64,000 bases of DNA from an uncultured Lachnospiraceae bacterium (GTDB taxonomy: Bacteria; Bacillota; Clostridia; Lachnospirales; Lachnospiraceae). A model generated the notes under the pieces. It searched no databases. It was not told the DNA's origin and saw only the letters and a list, made by a program, of their open reading frames with translations. This document shows, piece after piece, positions 16,978 to 25,954 of the stretch; within the stretch, counting starts at the first letter, position 1, and each line of letters starts with the position of its first letter. A program made the translations under genes and the position numbers. The stretch is taken from contig CAJTWM010000003.1 in assembly GCA_910579805.1 (NCBI GenBank), positions 1-64,000 on the forward strand. The letters are read 5' to 3'.

Positions 16978-18189
16978 CTATTGCTTTTGGAAATTAAAAT
17001 CACCGCTCGTTCCTACATAAAAAGTAATCCCGCCATGATAGGTCGTATCGTCCCCGGCAACTTTCCATGTACCCTCGCCCAATGTGTACGCTTTTCCTGC
17101 GATCAGGGACAGCATTCCACTGGCGGAAATATGGTTGTCTTCCTCTTCCGGACCTTCCGCATTGACAATGTAATCCGAATGATTCCCCGCTTTATCCGTA
17201 GCTGTAATGCTGGTAGTCTTTTTTCTTGCAACAAAGGTATAAATACCGTTCTCCGCCGTAACCGGACTGCCGTCTACCGTTATGGTATCGATGTAATTAT
17301 CAATAACAGTGATTGTGACTTCGTCCCCCACATGGATCGGATCGGTATTATGAAGGGAAATAATGGGCGCCGTCGTATCGATCACGATCCCTGCCGAGCT
17401 GGCATATGATACATTTCCCTCTTGATCCACCGCCTTGGCATAAAGAATATATTCTCCGTCCGCATCAGGCGATACCGGCACTTCCTCCGTATAATCATTC
17501 CATCCCGGAATCTTTACTTCTATCTCTTCCGGCGTATACTCTTTATCTTCCGGAAACAGATCATTGACAAAAAGAAAGTATTGTACGGATCCTATCCCGC
17601 TCCCTATATCTTCTGCGGATATGGAAAAACTCTTTTCCCTGTCTTTATAAAACGTCTGGAACGATGCCCCTCCGGAAAACGTCTGCCAAACCTGATCTTC
17701 TAAACGGATTCTGACTACGGGCGGTTTACATCCCACGACCGGATTCATTACTACTTTCCAGCCCTCCACATATGGCCATCCGATAAGCTCATCATATTCC
17801 CGCTCAGTAAGGGTACCGCTAGGAGCAACCGCTTTAGGTCCGCTGCTCACCCAGCAGGCATCCCCGCTGAATCTTACTCCCCAAATATTCCATTCTTTCA
17901 GCTCATACCCGTTAGGAACCGTAACATATTTCATAAAATCCGCTGCCGGGGTATAATCCGTCTGCCGGTCAAAAGGTACGTCAAATCTCACATAACTTTC
18001 TTTCTTCTGCAAATAGGATATGGATAATTCTTTGCCAAACGTAAGCTCTTCCGCGTCCGTATAAATATATACCTTGTCCGACGGCCTCGTACTTACCCAT
18101 TCTTCCGCCATTACCGTGACCGGCGGCGCTGACAAAAGCAATGCGAAAGCAATCCAAAGCGCCGTCAGGCCTTTTACTCTTTTTTTCAT
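16978..18189 (-). CDS. Secreted multidomain protein with Ig-like (bacterial) domains
   Basis: The 403-residue protein starts MKKRVKGLTALWIAFALLLS and has a signal peptide ending near AEEW (about residue 29). This start follows GGAGG at five bases and is preferred over the ATG four codons upstream. The mature protein is beta-rich: a segment around residues 170-275 (YFLFVNDLFPEDKEYTPEEI, then YILYAKAVDQEGNVSYASS) and another at about 275-340 (APIISLHNTDPIHVGDEVTI, DKAGNHSDYIV) look like bacterial Ig-like modules that handle 'triggering element' repeats. No sortase signal is visible. Its start overlaps the upstream membrane-protein gene by four bases. Confidence 0.7.
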   Translation of the reverse strand: MKKRVKGLTALWIAFALLLSAPPVTVMAEEWVSTRPSDKVYIYTDAEELTFGKELSISYLQKKESYVRFDVPFDRQTDYTPAADFMKYVTVPNGYELKEWNIWGVRFSGDACWVSSGPKAVAPSGTLTEREYDELIGWPYVEGWKVVMNPVVGCKPPVVRIRLEDQVWQTFSGGASFQTFYKDREKSFSISAEDIGSGIGSVQYFLFVNDLFPEDKEYTPEEIEVKIPGWNDYTEEVPVSPDADGEYILYAKAVDQEGNVSYASSAGIVIDTTAPIISLHNTDPIHVGDEVTITVIDNYIDTITVDGSPVTAENGIYTFVARKKTTSITATDKAGNHSDYIVNAEGPEEEDNHISASGMLSLIAGKAYTLGEGTWKVAGDDTTYHGGITFYVGTSGDFNFQKQ

Positions 18190-19583
18190 TTTTTCCTCCA
18201 TTCCGAAACATTCAATGCTGAAAAACGCGGGCAGGATTTCACGGATAATATCCCTCCTGCCAAACCTGCCATGACCGGACTTATCAAAGCACGGTAAGTA
18301 AAAAACTCATGCATATAAGAATGATTGTTTAAAACCATATACCTGAGAAACACTACCATACCCTGCATCAAAAGCAGTTTAATACCGTCTTTATTACTTT
18401 CTTTTTGATAAAATAAGTAAAGTACTGATCCCATGATCAAAAAGATAAACAATATTCCCATGATGATCCGCACCGGTTCCACGCGCTCCTCTCCCCCGAA
18501 CAAAACGGTAAGATTAGCCGCGACCGCCATGGGAATACGGAGTACCGGATTGTCGGTTCCCGTTGCCTGCAGGCTTCCCCCAAACCGTTCCTCCGCCGAC
18601 GAAAGCGCCGCTAAGAATTTATTGTTTCCGGTGGCCAAAGACACCGCCGCCCACTTTACTGTAAACGTACCCGCATAAGCGCCGATCCACCCAAATCCGC
18701 ATAAAACAAACGAACGTACATTTCTCTTCAAACTTCCCAAACGCCCTTCCGCCGCCCGCACTGCCGTCACCAAAATAAGGGGAAACACTATCGTGACTGT
18801 TTCCGTCGTCAGAAAGTCAAAAAACGCGATCGTCACTCCGCCCGCTACCGACAAATAGGTAAGCAGACTTTCCCTTTTTCTTTCCGCCCATAAATAGAAA
18901 GGACAGAGCAAAAAACAAATGATAAAAGCCGGCTGATACTCCAGACTCAGCCGAATATTCCAAATCTGCACCGCCCCCATAGACAACAGAAACGCCGCAG
19001 CCAGATCAACATGTCCGTATTTCGCTAATATTCCTAGTGTGAGCAAGGCCGGCAGTAAGGCTGCAAGCAGTCCAATCAGCTTAATACCTTCTACATCCGT
19101 CACCAAATGCAGCAGCCGGATGAAAACCGCGGATCCGTGCCAATAGCGGCTGTAATCCACATTAGGCTGTACCCCCTCTTCCGTTACCGACAAGTACAGG
19201 CCTACGCTTTCCCCTAACTCCTCTCCATCATAATACCATGTATCCAGAGAAGAGAAAAGAGGGTTTCCGTTCCCCATGTTCCAACTTATATTCAAGAGGA
19301 TCGTATCTGCATAATTATCGCTGATCCCATTCCATTTCCGTCCGTTTTCAAAGGAAAAAGCATCCTTCTCCCTATAAGTCAGCGCGCTTTTCTCCATATT
19401 TTCCCGTAAGCTTTCATTGGGAATCAGGCTCGAAACGATTAACATCCCCCACAATAAAAGAAGCAGTACACAAAATACAATGACATGGCAAACAACGGCT
19501 TTGCTCTTTTCTATGCCGGTTCCCGTCTGCGTCCCGGCTTTCCGTCCACACGACCTCCATAAGAAACAGTTATTCTCCCTCAT
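18186..19583 (-). CDS. Polytopic membrane protein, unknown (GT-C-like topology)
   Basis: The 465-residue protein has about ten hydrophobic segments, the first near residues 28-50, then a roughly 100-residue extracytoplasmic loop with YADTILLNISWNMGNGNP and WYYDGEELGES, followed by closely spaced helices from about 170 to the end. A large first loop followed by many helices recalls GT-C glycosyltransferases and related lipid-linked sugar enzymes, but I see no certain catalytic motif. It overlaps the HD-GYP gene upstream by 14 bases and the secreted protein gene downstream by four, so all three are translated as one block. Function remains open. Confidence 0.65.
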   Translation of the reverse strand: MRENNCFLWRSCGRKAGTQTGTGIEKSKAVVCHVIVFCVLLLLLWGMLIVSSLIPNESLRENMEKSALTYREKDAFSFENGRKWNGISDNYADTILLNISWNMGNGNPLFSSLDTWYYDGEELGESVGLYLSVTEEGVQPNVDYSRYWHGSAVFIRLLHLVTDVEGIKLIGLLAALLPALLTLGILAKYGHVDLAAAFLLSMGAVQIWNIRLSLEYQPAFIICFLLCPFYLWAERKRESLLTYLSVAGGVTIAFFDFLTTETVTIVFPLILVTAVRAAEGRLGSLKRNVRSFVLCGFGWIGAYAGTFTVKWAAVSLATGNNKFLAALSSAEERFGGSLQATGTDNPVLRIPMAVAANLTVLFGGEERVEPVRIIMGILFIFLIMGSVLYLFYQKESNKDGIKLLLMQGMVVFLRYMVLNNHSYMHEFFTYRALISPVMAGLAGGILSVKSCPRFSALNVSEWRKK

Positions 19584-21042
19584 TTTTATCCAGTGCCTCC
19601 GAAAGCCAGTTAACCAGCCTCATCTCCACCTTTCCCTCATCCGCCATATCCCGTAAAATACTGATTGCCTTGTCTTTTGGTATCGGTTTTTTATAAGGCC
19701 GGTCCGTCGCCGTCAACGCGTCATAAATATCGGCTACCGTTAAAATCCTGGTCTCTAAAGAAAGCTCTTTTTCCGTAAGGCGCTTCGGATACCCGCTGCC
19801 GTTCAAAAATTCGTGATGTGCCGCAGCCCATTTGGGTACGGTAGCAAAATTCTTATTAAAGTGTACTTTATCCAATATCTTTTCCGTCATTACCACATGA
19901 TTTTCCATCTCTTTCCTGTCCGCTTCTGTCAGCGTCCCTTTACGGATACTGAGATATTCCGTCTCCTGCGGCGTAATATAACTTGTAACCGTGCCGTCCT
20001 CCTTTATATGCCGCTTTTCTGCAAGGCGGCATACCTTCTCGTAATTTTCGTCGTCCAAATACCCCATGACGTCTATTTTATGTATAAAATCAAGTTCTGC
20101 ATTTAAATCTTCCACATAATCGTTATACTCTTCTTTTGTGATCCTTCCTTTCAGCATGTCGATCTCATAAAGCGCTTTCAGCAATTCAAATCTGGCGTCT
20201 ACCTGTACTATTCCTTTATCCAAACGTGTCGCCCGGTTCATGATGCTTAAGGGAACTACCATTTTTCCGATATCATGCAGCAATGCCGCAAGCTGAAGTT
20301 TTTCTTTCCGCTCCCAGTCAAAATCTTCTTCACACTCGCCTCTTTCATGCAAAAAAGCAATATGATCCGCCAGAAGACCGGCATATTTTTCAACGTTCCG
20401 CGTATGTGCGGCATTATAAGGCGTCCGCTCATCCAACGCCATTGTAAGCGCCTCGACAAACGAATATAACTGCGCTTTCAGCTCCTCCATATAAGAAACG
20501 TTGGTAAGCTCAATAGCAGCCATAGAACCTAAGGAACGGATGATGATATCGTACTGCCTGCTGAACGGAATCACATTTCCGTTATCATCCAGCGCATTGA
20601 TAAGCTGCAGCACTCCAAGTAATTCATTCTCGTTATTTTCCAATGGGATCACAAGCTGGGATTGGGTATGATAACCGGTCAGCTTATCATACTGCTTAGG
20701 CCCCGAAAAATCGAATCTGTCGCTGTGGTATACGTCCGCTATATTTACGATCTCTCTGTGGATCGCCGTATAGGCGCATACATTTTCCTCCCTCATAGGA
20801 ACCGGCGGCATATCTGTGATCGGCTCGCCGTCAATTCCCCGGCTGATTCCCATAGAAAACGTTTTCATAATTTTAAACGTCAAAGCATCCCCCTCGCACA
20901 AGTACAACGTCCCCGCATCACAGTTCGTAATTTCCATGCCGTTTTTCAGGATAAAATACAGAATGCGATTTCTGTCTTTTTCCGTTGTCAATTTAATTCC
21001 TACTTTTAAAATTTTTTGAAAATCTTCATATTCTAATTGCAT
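19570..21042 (-). CDS. GAF-HD-GYP cyclic-di-GMP phosphodiesterase
   Basis: The 490-residue soluble protein has an N-terminal GAF domain (about residues 15-175, with TNCDAGTLYLCEGDALTFKI and QSQLVIPLENNENELLGVLQ) and a C-terminal HD-GYP domain (about 185-485). The HD pair is in LAALLHDIGKMVVP, and the family-defining segment is HHEFLNGSGYPKRL, with VADIYDALTATDRPYKKP after it. HD-GYP enzymes hydrolyse cyclic di-GMP. An insert of about 70 residues separates the HD and GYP parts. SD AAGGAGGGG precedes the ATG. It lies in a run with a class III adenylate cyclase, so two cyclic-nucleotide pathways are encoded together. Confidence 0.92.
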   Translation of the reverse strand: MQLEYEDFQKILKVGIKLTTEKDRNRILYFILKNGMEITNCDAGTLYLCEGDALTFKIMKTFSMGISRGIDGEPITDMPPVPMREENVCAYTAIHREIVNIADVYHSDRFDFSGPKQYDKLTGYHTQSQLVIPLENNENELLGVLQLINALDDNGNVIPFSRQYDIIIRSLGSMAAIELTNVSYMEELKAQLYSFVEALTMALDERTPYNAAHTRNVEKYAGLLADHIAFLHERGECEEDFDWERKEKLQLAALLHDIGKMVVPLSIMNRATRLDKGIVQVDARFELLKALYEIDMLKGRITKEEYNDYVEDLNAELDFIHKIDVMGYLDDENYEKVCRLAEKRHIKEDGTVTSYITPQETEYLSIRKGTLTEADRKEMENHVVMTEKILDKVHFNKNFATVPKWAAAHHEFLNGSGYPKRLTEKELSLETRILTVADIYDALTATDRPYKKPIPKDKAISILRDMADEGKVEMRLVNWLSEALDKNEGE

Positions 21043-21139
21043 TTTACCCCTCCTTAAGCATATTCCTTTGAAATGCTTTTCATTTTGCGGCTATCGGTTG
21101 CGGGCTGTAAGCCCCGTCTTGTCATCTATAAACCGCCGG

Positions 21140-21940
21140 CTATTGTTCCATCGGGTAAATTTTCTTCCGTTTCAGATATTCCAAAGACCTTTTTTGTGCC
21201 TCACAGCCTTTTACTTCTATCAACACCGAGGCGTCTATCTGATATTCTCTCATTAAACGGTCAAAGACCTGCCAATCGATCTTTCCTTCCCCGACCGGTT
21301 GATGGGAATCGTTCCTCAGATCATTATCATTGATATGTATATGCCTTATATAAGGCGCTAACGATCTCACCCAGTCCCGGTGCGGACACTCATAAAGCGC
21401 TGCATGGGCATAATCGAAGCAGACGCCGAAATTTTCAGTTTTTTTCATCCTCTCTGTTAGTTGTACCATAATATCCGGGGCTTCGTCAAACATATTTTCC
21501 ATATATATCTGCTGTTTCGGGTATTTTTCTGCCAATTCCGTAAAAAAGGCGGCGTTCATTTCCTGCCATTGCTTTAGATAAGACTCCGCCCGGAAACCGG
21601 ACAAACGTCCCGTATGGAACACTACCCCCTTTAATCCCATTCGTTTGGCGATCTCCATAGACTGACGTATCCGCAGGACGGAAACCTCCCGGATCAGAGG
21701 GTCGCTGCTGTGAACCGTAATATCTAAAAATGCCCCGTGCATAGTGTCCTCCGAAAAGTCACTGCGGTACTTTGCATAATACTCTATGATCTCTTCCTGT
21801 TTTTCTATACTGTCCAAAATCGTGGGCGCATAAAAATCATTAAATTCATACGCGCACCCATACTCTTTCACAAGCTCATTCGAACCTTCCATATCATTCC
21901 GGTCCGGAATCACATATAATCTCTTCAAACCGCTATCCAT
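21140..21940 (-). CDS. Xylose isomerase-like TIM-barrel protein
   Basis: The 266-residue protein matches the sugar-phosphate isomerase/epimerase (AP endonuclease family 2) fold. Metal-site candidates are in GVVFHTGRLSG, QIYMENMFDE, GVCFDYAHAALYECP, IRHIHINDND and VLIEVKG, in the right order for the barrel strands. Substrate is unknown. It follows the CHASE2 cyclase gene by only ten bases, so they are co-transcribed. A 97-base gap separates it from the HD-GYP gene. Confidence 0.85.
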   Translation of the reverse strand: MDSGLKRLYVIPDRNDMEGSNELVKEYGCAYEFNDFYAPTILDSIEKQEEIIEYYAKYRSDFSEDTMHGAFLDITVHSSDPLIREVSVLRIRQSMEIAKRMGLKGVVFHTGRLSGFRAESYLKQWQEMNAAFFTELAEKYPKQQIYMENMFDEAPDIMVQLTERMKKTENFGVCFDYAHAALYECPHRDWVRSLAPYIRHIHINDNDLRNDSHQPVGEGKIDWQVFDRLMREYQIDASVLIEVKGCEAQKRSLEYLKRKKIYPMEQ

Positions 21941-21950
21941 ACCTTTCCGT

Positions 21951-23753
21951 TTATGTCAATACCTTATCCAATTGATACACAAACACACCTTGATTTTTTC
22001 CCTTAAGCGGGATTTCTCCAATCGGCGTCACTTCAATACGCTGCTTTACGGCCTCGTATACCGCCTCGCTGATTAAGATCTGTCCCCGCTTTGCATTGCT
22101 CTCCAGCCTTGCCGCTGTATTGACCGTATCTCCGATCGCAGTATAATCCATCCGGAATTCACAGCCGATATTGCCTACTACCGCATTCCCGCAATTCACA
22201 CCGATCCCGAAAGCCACGCTTTCTCCGAAACGCTCCTCAAACTTTTGTGCAATGGCATCCGCCCCCACTTTTATATCCCGTGCGGTACAGACTGCCCGAA
22301 AAATATAATCCTCCAAATCAAAAGGCGCGTTAAACACTGCCATCGTCGCATCGCCCACAAACTTGTCCAAAGTCCCTCCGTTGGCAAAAATGGATTTTGT
22401 AGTAAGCGTCAGATATTCGTTCAGAATCTCTACGACTTCCTCCGGCCGCAGGCTTTCCGACATAGTAGTAAATCCGCGGATATCCACAAACAATACTGCA
22501 ATATGTCTGTTCTCCCCGCCAAGCACTAATTCAAAATCTTTATCTTTACTGATCTTATCGACTACCTGCGGCGCTACATACTGCTTAAATACATTGATCA
22601 CCCGCCGCCTTCGCACGATTTCCGCAAGATACCCTTCCATGATCCGAAACAGATAAAGAAAAATAAACGTGACCGGCAGCAATATCACCGGAACGATTTT
22701 TCCGCTCAGATACAGTACTCTCGCCAAAACAAAACTAAAAATAACGGAAACTGCCAACATAACCGTAGAGGGTATTACACCTGCCTTTCGTATCCCCAGC
22801 GCAAATATCCCGCATAAGATTCCCGCAGCCAGCGCATACAGGGCCGCTGGAAAAGGCAGTTGGGTCTTTCCTTCTAACAGCGCTTCAATAATATTGGCGT
22901 GGATCTCCACTCCGTACATCTGTAAATCATGGGAAACGGCGGGCGTATAGGCGTCCTGCATCCCAACGGCATAAGCTCCGACCAGTACCACGGCATCCTT
23001 AAACAGCTTTGCATCCACTGTTTTGTCCAACACATCCGCCATGGATATAACACTGTATCCGCCGGCTTTTCCTGAATAAGAAAAATAAAACCGGTTATTT
23101 CTTCCATAAGTATCCGGGAATACCGCCTCTTTTCCCCGGCTCTCCTGATAACTTTTATAGACTTGCGCCGCGAAACTGTAAACCCGCTTATTTTCATAAT
23201 CCAGATACGCCATAGCCTGCCGCACATATCCGTCCTTATCCACAAGCGTATTGGCAAACCCGCATTTCACCCCTTCCAAAAGACTGTCATAAGGTTCTAC
23301 CACATAGTCGATATGGTACGGGTTATAAAAAATCTTTCCCTTTTCATCCCGCTCAGGCGTTTCCTTAAAGAAAAAACTTTCAGACATGACTATATTTCCC
23401 GCCGTCCTGCATACATCCGCAAAATGATCGTCCCCGTTCTTCTCCACATCTTCGCTATAAATGATATCGAAGCCGATGACTGCCGGTTCCGCACCCTCTT
23501 CTCCTGTTAAAAGTTCTACAAGCCGCGCCGAAAGTTCCCTGCTCCAAGTATTGACCGGACCGTATCTTTCCAACGTCTTATCGTCGATCGCAATAATATA
23601 AATTTTTTTATTAGTGGCGGAAACTTTTTGATTCAGCCCGTCAGATATTCCGATGTCCCACTGCCTAACGGCGCCAAAATAGTGAAATATCATCGCCGCC
23701 AGCAATATCATCGCCATTTTGACCGCGGTTTTTGTCTTTGTCCTGTTTTTCAT
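21951..23753 (-). CDS. CHASE2-domain class III adenylate cyclase
   Basis: From MKNRTKTKTAVKMAMILLAA the protein has 600 residues: one N-terminal helix, an extracytoplasmic CHASE2 sensor (about 30-320, including NKKIYIIAIDDKTLERYG), three helices (about 330-400) and a C-terminal cyclase domain. Cyclase metal aspartates lie in LFVDIRGFT and KFVGDATMAVF, with the lysine of TLDKFVGDA pointing to ATP as substrate, and IGDTVNTAARLES gives the transition-state residues. This start follows AGGAAGG; the frame stays open 55 codons further upstream through repeat DNA, which I reject as coding. Cyclic AMP signalling from an extracellular sensor is the inferred role. Class III cyclases with CHASE2 are uncommon in Firmicutes. 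Confidence 0.9.
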   Translation of the reverse strand: MKNRTKTKTAVKMAMILLAAMIFHYFGAVRQWDIGISDGLNQKVSATNKKIYIIAIDDKTLERYGPVNTWSRELSARLVELLTGEEGAEPAVIGFDIIYSEDVEKNGDDHFADVCRTAGNIVMSESFFFKETPERDEKGKIFYNPYHIDYVVEPYDSLLEGVKCGFANTLVDKDGYVRQAMAYLDYENKRVYSFAAQVYKSYQESRGKEAVFPDTYGRNNRFYFSYSGKAGGYSVISMADVLDKTVDAKLFKDAVVLVGAYAVGMQDAYTPAVSHDLQMYGVEIHANIIEALLEGKTQLPFPAALYALAAGILCGIFALGIRKAGVIPSTVMLAVSVIFSFVLARVLYLSGKIVPVILLPVTFIFLYLFRIMEGYLAEIVRRRRVINVFKQYVAPQVVDKISKDKDFELVLGGENRHIAVLFVDIRGFTTMSESLRPEEVVEILNEYLTLTTKSIFANGGTLDKFVGDATMAVFNAPFDLEDYIFRAVCTARDIKVGADAIAQKFEERFGESVAFGIGVNCGNAVVGNIGCEFRMDYTAIGDTVNTAARLESNAKRGQILISEAVYEAVKQRIEVTPIGEIPLKGKNQGVFVYQLDKVLT

Positions 23754-23773
23754 TTTCAGCCTTCCTGTCCTAG

Positions 23774-24024
23774 AGCGTGTTTGAAAAATGCTTTCCGCCA
23801 GATGTGCGTCACAAATTGGAATCTGCGAATACCTGTTCCATATTAACTCCCATCTGCCCGCTGAAGCGGGCATACAAATCAGGATTGTGAAATTTCTAAA
23901 TTTCACACTAATCCCCATGCATATCGCAAGTCTGCTTGCGATACTGCTTAAATAGAAAATTGTAAAATCTTCGATTTTTCAATCTAATCCCCATGCATAT
24001 CGCAAGCTTTCTTATGATACTGCT
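23774..24024 (-). promoter_or_regulatory. Array of hairpin-SD modules before the CHASE2 cyclase gene
   Basis: Reading the minus strand from the upstream gene, there are two tandem copies of a unit with TATCGCAAG-type stem and ATGCATGGGGATTAG (plus-strand 23985-24024, imperfect, and 23909-23949, perfect), each with a small AT hairpin between. Then comes GTGAAATTT/AATTTCAC, linker ATCCTGATTTGTA, hairpin TGCCCG/CGGGCA (23855-23872), SD AGATGGGAG and an ATG that opens a 10-codon ORF. Half of the AGAGCGTGT palindrome (23774-23800) follows before the true cyclase start. Tandem unit spacing is about 76 bases. Confidence 0.6.
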
Positions 24025-24026
24025 TT

Positions 24027-24872
24027 TCATGCATGCCCTGAAACAGGCAATACTGCATTTTGCAAAAGCCATTTTGCCACCCCGTCGTTTATGTTGCTTT
24101 CAATGACTCCCGTCGCCGCCCTCTTTAACTCTTCCACTGCATTTTCCACTGCGTAACATTCATCCGAAATCTCAAACATAGGAAGATCGTTGATCCCGTC
24201 GCCAAAGGAAACGATCCTGTCGCAATTCCACAATTTCTTTAACTCTTTGATCGCATTAGCCTTTGTCGCCTTTTTGGGAAGCACTTCGCACCAGTATTCC
24301 TCCCTGTAAATTTCCGGATGAAACAGACAATTCAGCTCTTCGTTATCTTTTAACGCCTCATAGACCGGAAAAAGCTCCTCCCTGCTGCCGATACAAGTAT
24401 AATAAAAATTATCTCCTTTATAAAGTTCTCCGGCCCGCTCCTCTGTTAAAGGATTCATCCGCTTGTCTCCTTTTCTACGATTTAAATAATCCCGGATCCC
24501 GTCATTTTCCGTTACCGTCCTCCACGTCACCTTTTCTATTCCGTCCACATAGGCATATACAAGCGGAGAAATATTATATTCCCGGAAAACGCTGCTCACA
24601 TATTCCTTTTGCCCTTCCGTAAAAAACGACGATAATAAAACTTTGCCGCTTAAAGGTTCGATAATAAAAGCCCCGTTATATGCAATGATCGGAATTTTAG
24701 TAGAAAGCCCCCTCGCCGCCACCGCAGCCGAAATACTGGAACGGGCCGTCGCGTAAGTAAACAGCAGCCCCTTTTCCACAAGTCCGTTGATAATATCTTT
24801 GCTGTACTCGTTGATCCTTTCATCCGTATTCAATAAGGTTCCGTCCAAATCCGTAACATAAAGTGTTTTCAT
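24027..24872 (-). CDS. Cof-type HAD-IIB family phosphatase
   Basis: The 281-residue protein begins MKTLYVTDLDGTLLNTDERI with the catalytic D8/D10 pair. FTYATARS supplies motif II, and the C-terminal IVSFGDGINDLPMFEISDEC is motif IV of the Cof family; VAKWLL ends the fold. The cap domain in the middle (about 85-190) is the IIB type. The start at 24872 follows GGGAGAGG and is preferred over one nine codons upstream. These enzymes dephosphorylate sugar phosphates or cofactors. It precedes the hairpin array and the cyclase gene on the same strand. Confidence 0.9.
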   Translation of the reverse strand: MKTLYVTDLDGTLLNTDERINEYSKDIINGLVEKGLLFTYATARSSISAAVAARGLSTKIPIIAYNGAFIIEPLSGKVLLSSFFTEGQKEYVSSVFREYNISPLVYAYVDGIEKVTWRTVTENDGIRDYLNRRKGDKRMNPLTEERAGELYKGDNFYYTCIGSREELFPVYEALKDNEELNCLFHPEIYREEYWCEVLPKKATKANAIKELKKLWNCDRIVSFGDGINDLPMFEISDECYAVENAVEELKRAATGVIESNINDGVAKWLLQNAVLPVSGHA

Positions 24873-24967
24873 ATCCTCTCCCGTTTTCTGCATTAACAAG
24901 CCAAATGATTCCTATGATTTCCCGTCCGCCTGTTTGTAATAAATCACAAATATTATTTTGGGGGATC

Positions 24968-25951
24968 TTAGTTATCCCAATATACTAATATACTTTGCAC
25001 ATCTCTTTTGATCAACTCCTCAAAAGAAATGATCTTTTTGTCACACATTTTAAGCAATCTGTCTGTATCCGCTGCTGAAATGCCCGATACCTTGTCAGGC
25101 ATTTTCCCTGCTGCTTCTTTATGCTTTTCAAGCATAGATCTTATCGTTTCCTTAACATCTTTAAAAACAACTAACGTAACATTATTATCCATTATAATTT
25201 CTTTAATCTTATCCACCGAAAAATCATTTACATCCCCTTCGTTGATCAATCCGCACCCTGTTGTCGTCGCCAAATACCGTTTGATATTGGCCCTTGTAGA
25301 TTTTCCGGTTGTCAATCTAAATCTGTCTTTTAAAGTAGTCTGGCACTCTATATTGATCACCTGATCCGGAGCGCTATCAATCGCTGCTGAATTGGGGATA
25401 ATAAAATCCATGACTGTCCCGCCCGAATCTTTCCTTTTCTGTGTTTCATACAGTATCTCACACACCTCAAAAATCTTTTCTAAATGATTCTGCAAAGAGT
25501 CTCCCACTCTCGTTTTAGCAGATTGTTTCTGTGAAAAAGAAATATGGTCAATGACCGGCGAAGTTTGTTCGAAAATATCACGTATAAACTCTTCTTCCTT
25601 ATATGATTTTTTACTGCATTTTCTATATATCTCCAGCATCCTTTTTATATAGTTGGACGTTTCAGGGTATTTTTTATCATCCTGTCCGAAAATATAATGA
25701 TAATAATAAGGCATCACTTCCGAAATAATCTTCGTACTTCTTTCATTATATATAGATGTTTCCGCCATAAGTAAGTTTTTTAATGTTCCGTCTACATCGT
25801 TAAGGATATTTTCTTTTGTCAATTTTAAGCCCGATTCTTCTTCATATTTTTCAAATGCCGCATTTGCCATTTCCCTTGTAGCGCCAAGATAATGATCTCT
25901 CACCTTTTTCAAATATCCTTTTGGGCCTTGTATTTCATTCTTTATGGTCAT
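24968..25951 (-). CDS. Type II restriction endonuclease, EcoRII C-terminal type
   Basis: The 327-residue protein sits three bases after a C5 cytosine methyltransferase. Its catalytic part resembles the EcoRII-C fold: KTRVGDSLQNHLEKIFEVCE (about residues 145-165, with the glutamate of the E-H-helix), MDFIIPN (about 183-189, the acidic motif) and NIECQTTLKDRFRLTTGK (about 202-220, which carries the catalytic lysine and arginine). The N-terminal half is helical and unrecognised. Recognition sequence cannot be read from the protein; relatives cut CC(W)GG-like or short sites. The SD is weak, so translation may depend on coupling to the methyltransferase. Confidence 0.78.
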   Translation of the reverse strand: MTIKNEIQGPKGYLKKVRDHYLGATREMANAAFEKYEEESGLKLTKENILNDVDGTLKNLLMAETSIYNERSTKIISEVMPYYYHYIFGQDDKKYPETSNYIKRMLEIYRKCSKKSYKEEEFIRDIFEQTSPVIDHISFSQKQSAKTRVGDSLQNHLEKIFEVCEILYETQKRKDSGGTVMDFIIPNSAAIDSAPDQVINIECQTTLKDRFRLTTGKSTRANIKRYLATTTGCGLINEGDVNDFSVDKIKEIIMDNNVTLVVFKDVKETIRSMLEKHKEAAGKMPDKVSGISAADTDRLLKMCDKKIISFEELIKRDVQSILVYWDN

Positions 25952-25954
25952 TAC

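Noticed and set aside
23754..23918. 55-codon N-terminal extension of the CHASE2 cyclase
   Set aside because: It translates repeat and hairpin DNA; a good SD stands before the internal ATG that begins the membrane helix.
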